NCBI GenBank assembly: GCA_905221605.1 | Contig: CAJNDS010002079.1 | Span: 1,107,501 to 1,120,000 of the forward strand | Origin: Symbiodinium natans | Lineage: Eukaryota > Sar > Dinophyceae > Suessiales > Symbiodiniaceae | DNA length: 12,500 nucleotides | Direction: 5' to 3' | The notes under the pieces: generated by a model | Database searches by the model: none | What the model was told of the DNA's origin: nothing | What the model saw: only the letters and a program-made list of their open reading frames with translations | Shown: positions 1-6,764 of the stretch, piece by piece | Numbering within the stretch: position 1 is the stretch's first letter | Layout of the letters: every line of letters begins with the position of its first letter | Made by a program: the position numbers and the translations under genes

Positions 1-113
1 GCGTGTCTACGGGGCCTACACGCTGTGCAACCTGAGCCTGAGCCTTCAAGAGCTGCTGGATCTCCGCCCAACACTCTGCCAGCTGATGAGGTGCGTACCT
101 TGCGGGAGCCGCT
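1..113 (-). repeat. 3' LTR, inner portion only (cut by window edge)
   Basis: These bases are identical to 10635-10747. The identity stops exactly at 113, where a polypurine tract begins when read on the minus strand. That is expected for the inner edge of a 3' LTR. The rest of this LTR, about 194 bp if it matches the right copy, lies left of the window. Confidence 0.88.
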
Positions 114-123
114 CTCCCCCTTC
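114..123 (-). other. Polypurine tract next to the 3' LTR
   Basis: Read on the minus strand this is GAAGGGGGAG, ten purines in a row, directly before the LTR repeat. The purine run can be extended by AG into the repeat. This is the expected plus-strand DNA primer site for an LTR element. It supports position 113 as a real LTR edge rather than a chance truncation. Confidence 0.72.
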
Positions 124-136
124 GGCTTCAGCCGAA
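121..136. repeat. Perfect 7-bp inverted repeat beside the polypurine tract
   Basis: TTCGGCT (121-127) and AGCCGAA (130-136) are separated by two bases, so the transcript could form a tight hairpin. It overlaps the upstream edge of the polypurine tract, between the end of the last coding frame (288) and the 3' LTR. The rest of 137-287 holds no gene or clear motif. The role of the hairpin is unknown. Confidence 0.5.
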
Positions 137-287
137 CACATCAGGAAGATCAGGTGACTTCGCTGCCACCAACTGTACTCCGTGGCAGTTAGGAAGACCA
201 TCACTCCCAAAAATAATCTCGTTCGTGGTGCCTTTGCAAGCCGTCCGGATTGAACCAGAATACAGGTTGCACTCATGCATCGCATAC

Positions 288-3200
288 TCAGACCTCATCA
301 GGGTCCACATCTCTTCCTTGAAGCCTCGCCAACTCATCGAGATCTACTTCGAACTCGGTACGTCCTCTCCACTGCTGATCTTCATGCCGCCTTGCATGAT
401 CTGGATCCATGAAGTGATCATCCCAGATGACCCTGTCCCCATTGACAAACTCTTGCAGCGTACGTCGCGCCCCTGTAAGGGCAGTGAGAGGAATCGGCGC
501 AGTTGTCCGCACTGGGCTGAATAATCTCACACGCGGCCTCATGTGCCATCTCACCAGAACCCGTGGTCTCACCTCAGGCACGTAGATGTACTGATCAGTG
601 TGGTAAGCCGGAGGTGGTTCTTGATGCAGCGAACTCGCAGGACCACCCCACTCAGATGCCATCATCCGAAGCTCTCTTACCGTCAGCTGTGGCGGCGGAG
701 GCCAATGTGGGTGAAGCACGATAGGTATCAACGGGGGCCTGTTCAGCATCCCATACAACACCTCAGCCCGCTCCCTGACCTCGACAAGATGCCCCAGTGG
801 CCCTCCACCCTGAAAACTTGGGAGTGGCGCGAGGTCGGAGACCCTAACGACTACTTGATGGGTCAGCATGCCGGCCCACTCACGCTCGACTGCCCTAAGA
901 ACATGTTCAGAACCGACACCTCTGTCATGCGGCGGTGGCTCATCACCAGGTTCTGGAGCGTAAACTCTCAAAGCATGACGCCTCCTAACCCCTGCCTGCC
1001 CTATGGCCTGCTGCTCTCGTTCTGTGGGGTGTGCAGGCGTTGGGCTATGTGGAGCAACGTACACAACGTCATCAATATACCGAAAGGGCATTACACCAGG
1101 ATCTTCATCACGAGGCTCAGCATCATGCTGGGGCCTGTCAGCTTCTTCAAGGAGATCCTCTTCATCAGGCTCCTGCTCCCTCTCAGATTCGGAGGCTTCT
1201 GGGTCTGGTTGAGGCATATCCCAGCTTGTGAGTTTCCGGTAACACACTCGGCAGCCCCACCTGAACATCTCCCAAGCAACGATCACAAACACGCTCCAAA
1301 GCAACACAACTCTCCAGAAGACAAAGTCATCAGAACCATCACTCAACGGTTGACCCTTTGCTGATGCCACGCAAAGTGCAGCGACAATGACCCTGAGAGC
1401 TTCCTCTACCGGTGGACCTGACGAGACAACCGCAGAGCTGGTGCGTTCGCGAGCAGTGACCTCAGAGAAACTCAAGACTCCCATCATTGCCCGGAGCCTT
1501 TCGAACCGCGATGGCTGGAGTGCCTTAGTTCCTAAATCTGCGGTGTTGCATTCACCTGGAACGTGAGATACTGAACATTCACCATCGCTGATCTGCTGCC
1601 GCAAATGTGCTGCACGAATACGCAGATGGCGAGTCCGCCAATTGGTGGACTGAGCATTGCATATCGTGGTAGCCGCGAGATTGTCGTTAAGGATCCGCAA
1701 GTCTACCTTGCAACCCTCGATTTCCTCAATCACGAAGCGCTGCGATCTCCCGTACGAGAAGCCAGTGGTCACGGAAAGTAGTTCGGCTTCTGCCGTACTA
1801 GCTGCTACAAAGGGTTGTCGAGTTGACAGCCAACCCGTCAACGACCCCAGAGAATAAACCATTGTGGCCTCATGCGATCTCTCACATGTGGGCGCGAACG
1901 CAGCGTCTGTTTGGGCCTCAACAACATACTTGCCATTGACAGAAGCAACCGAACCCGTCTCCCCCTGAGCTGGATACTGGTCTGTGTACAAGAGGCCAAA
2001 ATCTTTGGTGCGATACAGATACCCTAGCAAGTGAATGCAAAGTGGCCTAACTGCAGCTGCATTCTTGGACATCGCTTGAGAAAGACGAGAAACAGCGAAG
2101 CCAACATCTGGCCGAGTTCGTGTACTAACCCACAGCGCTTCCCCTAGCATGGCCTGGCACTGTTTAAGGTCGCTGGCTGATTGCACCTCGGCAGGCGGTA
2201 TGTCCAAGGTTCCTGGGGGAAGAGGTGTGGAGGGAGCGGGAAGGTCACGATACCTTGTAGCAAGCTCCGTTACGTAGTCTCGCTGGCTGAGATGAAGACT
2301 CCGACCAACTCGCCTGATTTCATACCCAAAGAACACCAGGGGCACCTCAGACGTGTTCTCAGGTAGAAAAGATACCGCGCCACATTGCCAAAGCTTGGAG
2401 ATCTCAGCAAGCAGCGGCCGAATTACAGCCAACGGTCCCGTAGCAAGAAGATCATCAACGTACACCATCAAACAAGCCATCACAGGGTCCGACTTGCAGC
2501 CAGTAGTCAAGAACCACAGATTGTTGTCAACAGCCGACATCACCAACCGACATTCACGGTTGCCAAGCATCAACCGAACAGTGCGCAGATCCTTGTCGCG
2601 GCGTATGCCCCAGTCACGCGGAGATTGGTCCAGGCCGTAAACAGCCCGCAAGACAAGCATGAAGCTGCGTGGAGGCACCAAGCCATGCTTGACCAACAGC
2701 GAGGGTGGGCGGAGCACAACAATTTCTGACGGAACTTGCTGAGAGAGGGGCGCCGGCTTAGTGAGCGGGCTCTGGCGATCCAGAAGCTCAGCATTCAAAA
2801 ATGCTGTAGACACGTCAGTGGATCCGGCTGACCACCTCTTCTTGACTGCGAGCGCTAACACCTGTCTCAGTACCGCGGCATCAATTCCGCCGGCATACAG
2901 ATCCACGCTTGCACTCCGACTTTCGCCGTCCTTGCCACTAAGATCAACATAGTTGCCACAGGCCACCAACCGGGCCTTGAATCTACCACCGCTCTTTCTG
3001 GTACACACCAGCTTACTTGGGATGATCATGGCACGCGTTCCGGCTTCTTGGTACTTGGTCAGCTCTGCCTCCGAAATCACTCTGAGAGCCTGCTTTTCAT
3101 CGATCATCGAATGCAGCTCCTTTTCGAGAGCCTCCTTCCAAAGATCATAGTACCGCTCAACTTCAATCAACGGCACCGTATGCGTGCACAGAACCTCAGC

Positions 3201-4703
3201 ATCTGGCAACAAACTGTACTCTAGCTCCTCACCAGCCTTGGCACAGCTGGCTTGCTCAAGCTCAAGAATCTTCCGAACAACGGCATGCCTTATAGCATCT
3301 TCTGCTTGACATCGTTGGCTCACATCCGCATGCTGTCTACACTGAGCCCTGCCCTCGTCACTCAACCACCCCTTTAGGTTCCTAAGTGACACTTCAGGGT
3401 CAACTTCACCCGGACAAAGGCCCAATGAAACCGAACCCTCATCCTCATCACCCTCAAACGCACCAGACTCATACAACTGCCAAGTATCGGGGAAAAAGGG
3501 GAGAAGGGAAGGGACAACCTTACCTAAACCACTACCTGACAACGAAGTTCCGCCTAGTGCTCCGCACTCAGCTTTTCTGAGACAGGCGATCCGAGAGTCA
3601 TCACGACCTGCAGACCCAACCGACCCGCACGCTCCCGAACCTTCCACCTGCACTCCAACACCGGGCTGACGAGCATCAAGAGCATCAAATGGCCCCTCGA
3701 ACCCCTCGCCAAACACCCCATCAACGAAGCTCCCATCCTCGAGACGTCCAAGCAACGATGGCGAAGCCTTTAAAGAACGACCCACTGACAAAACATCTCT
3801 CTCACAGAGCGAGCAGACCCCAGCAGAGTCCTTTACACACGCCCCGCACTCAACGCCCAAGCATCCAGGACCCCGACCCGCTACCCAGGCCTTACTAAGT
3901 CCCAGAGCCTCATCATTTCCTTGACCGATGCGAGCAAGGTTGGCAGGGGCGATCAACTCCCTAGCCAAAGACGAATTTAGGTCTCCTACGAGTCCCTCAT
4001 CCACAACCACACTCCCCCCACCCTGCGCCTCAGCTCCTGCACATGTTTGAGAAGTGTCAACGCTAGGAACCACCACAGATTCCCGGCCAAGATTCATGCT
4101 CCCCCGGCCTTGCGCCTCATCACTTGCGCAGGCTGTTGAAGCCTTAAAAACTTGCTCCTTGCGAGCCGTAACAGAACCCTCATCTTTCTTTAAGGGTTTG
4201 GTGCTTTTTATGGTTTTTTGGGATTTTTGTGATTTTTGGGCTTTTTGAGATTTTTGTGGCGTGTCTGAGTCTCCCCCCTGCTTTTCAAAAGCAGCTTCAG
4301 GAAGACCTGCAACGGCGGAAAAACTTGCACCTCCAGGAAAACCTAGCTCACTCAGAAGCTGAACTTGTTCTGGCGTTGACTTGCTGAACCTTTTTAGGTT
4401 ATATGCAACCAGCAAAACGCGACGACCTTCACTCCAAGGCTCGGAAGCATGCCACGCATGCGGGTCGAGCCTAAACGGAGTCAAAAAACTCAAGGAAAAA
4501 ACCTTACCATTACAGGGCTTACCAGGTCCCACCAGTCTCACGTCGGTGCCATCAGGGCACTCTGCCCAGATTCCACCGCCCAAGGGCGGCACCGCCAGCG
4601 GCAGGACCAAGCTTGGGGAACTGTCATTGTACCTGTCTTTGTGAGGGGCCGACTTGACCTGATCGAGGACCGCCACCGTGGACCAAGTGTCTTCAGGGGC
4701 AAC
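288..4703 (-). CDS. Pol: oxygenase-like C-terminal half, reverse transcriptase, RNase H, membrane-segment extension
   Basis: The frame is open for about 1,470 codons. Its upstream limit is an in-frame TAA at 4706-4704, so the protein must be joined to the integrase frame by a +1 shift. The first GTG at 4676 is not a convincing start. Using numbering from 4676: residues 1-97 are the second half of the oxygenase-like domain (HKD at 12-14, distal His about 73-76, Arg 85/86). Residues 141-164 are a Lys/Ser/Gln repeat. Residues 272-291 hold a cysteine cluster. RT spans about 515-765, with motif A Asp621 in STDVSTAFLN and YVDD at 739-742. RNase H spans about 915-1052, with acidic residues at 924, 963/965 and 998 and a late TRHLRIRAAHLR segment. 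Beyond it lie about 400 residues with two hydrophobic stretches, an acidic region (1154-1193) and a proline-rich tail. RT and RNase H look intact. Confidence 0.92.
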   Translation of the reverse strand, partial: VAPEDTWSTVAVLDQVKSAPHKDRYNDSSPSLVLPLAVPPLGGGIWAECPDGTDVRLVGPGKPCNGKVFSLSFLTPFRLDPHAWHASEPWSEGRRVLLVAYNLKRFSKSTPEQVQLLSELGFPGGASFSAVAGLPEAAFEKQGGDSDTPQKSQKAQKSQKSQKTIKSTKPLKKDEGSVTARKEQVFKASTACASDEAQGRGSMNLGRESVVVPSVDTSQTCAGAEAQGGGSVVVDEGLVGDLNSSLARELIAPANLARIGQGNDEALGLSKAWVAGRGPGCLGVECGACVKDSAGVCSLCERDVLSVGRSLKASPSLLGRLEDGSFVDGVFGEGFEGPFDALDARQPGVGVQVEGSGACGSVGSAGRDDSRIACLRKAECGALGGTSLSGSGLGKVVPSLLPFFPDTWQLYESGAFEGDEDEGSVSLGLCPGEVDPEVSLRNLKGWLSDEGRAQCRQHADVSQRCQAEDAIRHAVVRKILELEQASCAKAGEELEYSLLPDAEVLCTHTVPLIEVERYYDLWKEALEKELHSMIDEKQALRVISEAELTKYQEAGTRAMIIPSKLVCTRKSGGRFKARLVACGNYVDLSGKDGESRSASVDLYAGGIDAAVLRQVLALAVKKRWSAGSTDVSTAFLNAELLDRQSPLTKPAPLSQQVPSEIVVLRPPSLLVKHGLVPPRSFMLVLRAVYGLDQSPRDWGIRRDKDLRTVRLMLGNRECRLVMSAVDNNLWFLTTGCKSDPVMACLMVYVDDLLATGPLAVIRPLLAEISKLWQCGAVSFLPENTSEVPLVFFGYEIRRVGRSLHLSQRDYVTELATRYRDLPAPSTPLPPGTLDIPPAEVQSASDLKQCQAMLGEALWVSTRTRPDVGFAVSRLSQAMSKNAAAVRPLCIHLLGYLYRTKDFGLLYTDQYPAQGETGSVASVNGKYVVEAQTDAAFAPTCERSHEATMVYSLGSLTGWLSTRQPFVAASTAEAELLSVTTGFSYGRSQRFVIEEIEGCKVDLRILNDNLAATTICNAQSTNWRTRHLRIRAAHLRQQISDGECSVSHVPGECNTADLGTKALQPSRFERLRAMMGVLSFSEVTARERTSSAVVSSGPPVEEALRVIVAALCVASAKGQPLSDGSDDFVFWRVVLLWSVFVIVAWEMFRWGCRVCYRKLTSWDMPQPDPEASESEREQEPDEEDLLEEADRPQHDAEPRDEDPGVMPFRYIDDVVYVAPHSPTPAHPTEREQQAIGQAGVRRRHALRVYAPEPGDEPPPHDRGVGSEHVLRAVEREWAGMLTHQVVVRVSDLAPLPSFQGGGPLGHLVEVRERAEVLYGMLNRPPLIPIVLHPHWPPPPQLTVRELRMMASEWGGPASSLHQEPPPAYHTDQYIYVPEVRPRVLVRWHMRPRVRLFSPVRTTAPIPLTALTGARRTLQEFVNGDRVIWDDHFMDPDHARRHEDQQWRGRTEFEVDLDELARLQGRDVDPDEV
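1257..1400 (-). other. Two hydrophobic segments after RNase H (signal-like stretch and membrane helix)
   Basis: Using numbering from 4676, residues 1093-1106 (ALRVIVAALCVASA) form a short hydrophobic stretch ending in an A-S-A site that resembles a signal peptidase motif. Residues 1118-1140 (FVFWRVVLLWSVFVIVAWEM and on) form a good single membrane helix, followed by Arg/Lys-rich residues and a strongly acidic region. Ordinary copia Pol ends soon after RNase H. The location of this extension in the cell, and any Env-like role, are inferences. Confidence 0.6.
1521..1934 (-). other. RNase H domain
   Basis: This is a Ty1/copia-type RNase H. It has Asp in VEAQTDAAF (residue 924 from 4676), Glu in STAEAELLSV (963/965), Asp in RILNDNLAA (998), the conserved TRHLRIRAAHLR stretch and the ending HVPGECNTADLGTKAL. 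It would degrade the RNA strand of the RNA/DNA hybrid during reverse transcription. All the acidic positions I can identify are present. Confidence 0.88.
2382..3134 (-). other. Reverse transcriptase domain (RVT_2, Ty1/copia type)
   Basis: In order the domain shows: the copia-type start EALEKELHSM...EKQALRVI; IIPSKLVCTRKSGGRFKARLVACG; motif A STDVSTAFLNAEL; VLRAVYGLDQSPRDW; the catalytic MVYVDDLLATG (YVDD at 2462-2451); and FFGYEIRR downstream. It copies the element RNA into cDNA inside the particle. No stop or frame change lies within the domain. Confidence 0.93.
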
Positions 4704-4794
4704 TTAGAAGGATGCAATTCACGAGCCTAGCAAATCCAGGACTGCGCTTTGCGGAAGTCGTGACCCCATTCACGCCCCCGTGCTGAAAGAAGCC
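4386..4794 (-). other. 2-oxoglutarate/Fe(II) oxygenase-like module split across two frames
   Basis: The module begins in the integrase frame with GFFQHGGVNGVT (4794 downward) and continues after the frame change with EDTWSTVAVLDQVKSAPHKD, GGGIWAE, then FRLDPHAWHASEPW and RRVLLVAY. The HxD (HKD), a distal His and a following Arg match the iron and 2-oxoglutarate ligands of double-stranded beta-helix dioxygenases. From memory, dinoflagellate retroelement proteins often have such a block; I could not align it. The substrate is unknown: oxidation of methylated DNA and protein hydroxylation are both possible, and loss of activity is possible too. Confidence 0.55.
4691..4706 (-). other. Frame break 3 (+1), inside the oxygenase-like module
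   Basis: The integrase frame stops with CCC TGA at 4698-4693. The next frame reads from just below a TAA at 4706-4704. The protein features on both sides belong to one domain, so the change must fall within these few codons. A CCC-TGA pair resembles +1 recoding sites where a stop codon follows a slippery proline or serine codon, but a one-base indel explains it equally well. Confidence 0.7.
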
Positions 4795-5823
4795 TACTAC
4801 CTTACAAGTGCCGGCGGATTCACGCATCAATGGCCTTTGTTTGGCCTGGCGGGTTCGAATCCACGACGAGCCTAAGAGAAAGTTGACTGCCGCTGTCAAC
4901 GGAAACGGCTTCGTGTCAACGAGCTCTTGTGCTTTCAAGTCCTCGGGATCTTCATGAACACTTGCAACGGTAGTCTTGGCCCTGTACCTACGGCGTGTAG
5001 AGGACTGAAGGGGAATCGCTTCCGTCGCCTTGTCTTCAGGAATGACAAACCTAGCTGGATCAAGATATTCAACATTTTCGTACACACAGCTGGTATTGTA
5101 CAGCTCATCCCTGACGGTTCGCACGAGATACCCTCCATCAATCTCAAGCGCTGGAGCGAGAACTCTGGCTTCAACGGCCTTGGCAGCCCACTCCTTGTCA
5201 GCATCTTTCTTCAAATGCCAAGTTCGGCGATGAACAAACACCTTTGCCCCAAAGGGAACAAGAGACGGTAGATCCCAACCCAGCATTTTCACCCTGGACT
5301 GAAACAACCTCCCGGCTGCATGCCTCAAGGCGTATGGCCAGTCCTTTGGGCCCAACTGCGCATCCCGCAAGAGAACCCTGACCGAGTCCTTGAGAATCCC
5401 GACTAAGGCTTCTGCCGCGCCATTTGAGCGCCAGTTGTCACCCCCCGTAGAGGACTTCCAAATTCCTCTTGAAGCAGCCCAGTCTCTGACATAGCGGTTG
5501 TCAAATTCAGCACCCTTGTCGGAGTGAAAACGAGCGATTTTTATCCCAAGACAGGACGCGCGAGCATCGATGAGCTTCAGGGCCCTCAGAACCTCTTGAG
5601 CCCCTTTATCCTTCAAAGGAATTCCAAAAGGAATGTTCACCATTTTTACCTTACTTAGATAGCTGTCCTCGTCAACCCCTTCTTCTGGAAGCAGCTCGCC
5701 CGCCTTTTTGTGCTTAGCGTCAGGCTCCTTGTAATCGCCAGCTTGTTCCCACTCCGCTGGCTCTTCCCTTGCGCTGAGTGCTTGCTTGTCAGGGTTCTCA
5801 GCAACTGGCTCCTGGCCCCCCCC
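4693..5823 (-). CDS. Integrase catalytic core (second and third acidic residues) and C-terminal part
   Basis: Meaning in this frame begins at the nine-G run (5824-5816); the open frame further upstream, to 5934, is out-of-frame shadow. Using numbering from 5934: residues 41-110 are an acidic/lysine-rich linker, ARFHSDKGAEFD carries the second catalytic Asp (139) and RSNGAAEALVGILK the Glu (175), giving exactly 35 residues between them as in D,D-35-E integrases. WPYALRHAAGRL and PFGAKVFV are typical of copia integrase downstream, followed by a beta-rich segment (VEARVLAPALEIDGGYLVRT). The last 34 residues start the oxygenase-like module. The frame ends at a TGA at 4693. Integrase would insert the element cDNA into chromosomes. 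The first catalytic Asp is in the preceding frame, so this frame alone cannot give a full enzyme. Confidence 0.9.
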   Translation of the reverse strand, partial: GGGQEPVAENPDKQALSAREEPAEWEQAGDYKEPDAKHKKAGELLPEEGVDEDSYLSKVKMVNIPFGIPLKDKGAQEVLRALKLIDARASCLGIKIARFHSDKGAEFDNRYVRDWAASRGIWKSSTGGDNWRSNGAAEALVGILKDSVRVLLRDAQLGPKDWPYALRHAAGRLFQSRVKMLGWDLPSLVPFGAKVFVHRRTWHLKKDADKEWAAKAVEARVLAPALEIDGGYLVRTVRDELYNTSCVYENVEYLDPARFVIPEDKATEAIPLQSSTRRRYRAKTTVASVHEDPEDLKAQELVDTKPFPLTAAVNFLLGSSWIRTRQAKQRPLMRESAGTCKVVGFFQHGGVNGVTTSAKRSPGFARLVNCILLSCP

Positions 5824-6325
5824 CAACATGAACATCGACCGGAACTGACAAGTTAGCTGCCAGAAAATACCTGGCCTTCGCGCCTTCATGTACGCCCTCA
5901 GCAAACGGACCAGCCAAGTCAACAGACAAGACAAAAGAGTCAGTAATGGGTTGGCGAAAATGAGGAGGTCGCTTTAGACGCCCCATGAGACAGCTCCAAC
6001 AGGCCTTGTTGTAGGGGATATGTCCCGCTGCTACATGTTCCTGAAGCGTTTGCGTCACTGTTTGTTTAGAGGGCCTAACCCTGGCAGCCTTCACCGTCTC
6101 CCTCGGAGCATGTTGTTGAAACTTGGTTGCAATCGCAGTCAAATACTGCTCAACCGCTTCAATTAACCCCGGCGCCCACCTGGACCACAACACACTGTCC
6201 CCAAACTCCCTCCCACCTGAACCACAACCTGCACCCTTGACCTCCCTGCACCACTCGGGCCAATCGTCAAATGTTGAGGCAATAGTGGTTGGCTTTCGAC
6301 GTTCATGACCTAGGACTTGCGGAGA
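5798..6325 (-). CDS. End of methyltransferase-like region, GAG-pre-integrase zinc finger and first integrase Asp
   Basis: The frame is open up to 6373, but recognisable protein starts near 6325; above that it overlaps the Gag-protease frame out of phase. Using numbering from 6373: VLGHERRKPTTIAS (20-33) looks like the tail of the methyltransferase-like domain. EHVAAGHIPYNKACWSC (112-128) is an HHCC zinc finger (His113, His118, Cys125, Cys128). FVLSVDLAGPF carries the first integrase Asp (152, near 5920). After the nine-G run at 5824-5816 the frame is lost and it stops at 5798. It needs +1 changes on both sides to be expressed as part of the polyprotein, so it has no start codon of its own that I trust. 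Confidence 0.85.
   Translation of the reverse strand, partial: SPQVLGHERRKPTTIASTFDDWPEWCREVKGAGCGSGGREFGDSVLWSRWAPGLIEAVEQYLTAIATKFQQHAPRETVKAARVRPSKQTVTQTLQEHVAAGHIPYNKACWSCLMGRLKRPPHFRQPITDSFVLSVDLAGPFAEGVHEGAKARYFLAANLSVPVDVHVGGGPGASC
5816..5824 (-). other. Frame break 2 (+1) at a run of nine G
   Basis: On the minus strand a run of nine G follows GTT. The upstream frame reads HVGGG and then loses meaning. The frame one base further on reads GGGQEP and continues into the integrase core. Homopolymer runs are hot spots for replication slippage and for sequencing error, so this is the least mysterious of the three breaks. Confidence 0.75.
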
Positions 6326-6764
6326 ACATTTTCCCGAAAAGCTCATGAGGATCCCTAGGGTTCTCGAGGACATACCCCAACCTCACACCCACGCCAGTTT
6401 CACGCAAACCCCACTGCGCGGCCATACTCAGGAACAGCTGCTTAACCCATAGCTCATCGTCAGCCTTAACCTTGTCCAGCTCAACTTGCGAGAGGTCAGG
6501 AAGTCCCCATCTAGACTCACCATCCCTCGACCTCGCAATAGGAGGACCACTTCCCTGACCACGCAACACACTCCTAGTGCGACACGGAAGCCCTGACAAC
6601 ACTGCTATCAACCGACCGGACAACGCAAGTGAAAGAGTATAGGAGTACACGGCGGGATTCAACAAGTCCTCTTCGACATCTATGGACAAGACACTCAGTC
6701 CAAACCTACTGGCTACAGAGTCAAATGCCCTTCTAGCACTCCCACAGAACAGATGAAGAATCAC
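6275..6764 (-). other. Cytosine-methyltransferase-like (Rossmann) domain, crosses frame break 1
   Basis: In the Gag-protease frame, numbered from 10415, VILHLFCGSARRA (1218-1230) resembles the SAM-binding motif I. SVLSIDVEE (1241-1249) resembles the following acidic strand. AVLSGLPCRTRS (1271-1282) resembles motif IV, with Cys1278 at the catalytic position of C5 methyltransferases. YVLENPRDP (1348-1356) resembles the ENV motif but has ENP. SRWGLPDLSQVE (1301-1312) fits a 'WGLP' signature I recall from dinoflagellate retroelements. The tail GHERRKPTTIAS lies in the next frame. No recognisable target-recognition domain follows, so activity on DNA is uncertain. A catalytically dead or differently used fold is the main alternative. 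Confidence 0.55.
6303..6330 (-). other. Frame break 1 (+1) between the protease/methyltransferase-like and integrase frames
   Basis: The Gag-protease frame ends KMFSASPRS and a TGA at 6303. The frame one base further on has SPQVLGHERRKPTT over the same bases. The continuation of the methyltransferase-like domain is in the second frame, so the change falls near 6330-6315. A CCT AGG T at 6314-6308 superficially resembles the Ty1 +1 site (CTT AGG C), but it lies slightly downstream of where the protein appears to switch. Confidence 0.65.

Noticed and set aside
543-1364. A 273-codon open frame on the plus strand
   Set aside because: It lies opposite the well-supported Pol frame, has a composition expected from an antisense reading (rich in His, Arg, Pro, Trp) and no recognisable domain.
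4840-4880. A perfect tRNA B-box-like sequence (GGTTCGAATCC near 4850-4860)
   Set aside because: The T-stem does not pair, no anticodon arm or acceptor stem is found around it, and the bases are part of the integrase frame. Chance or a small relic.
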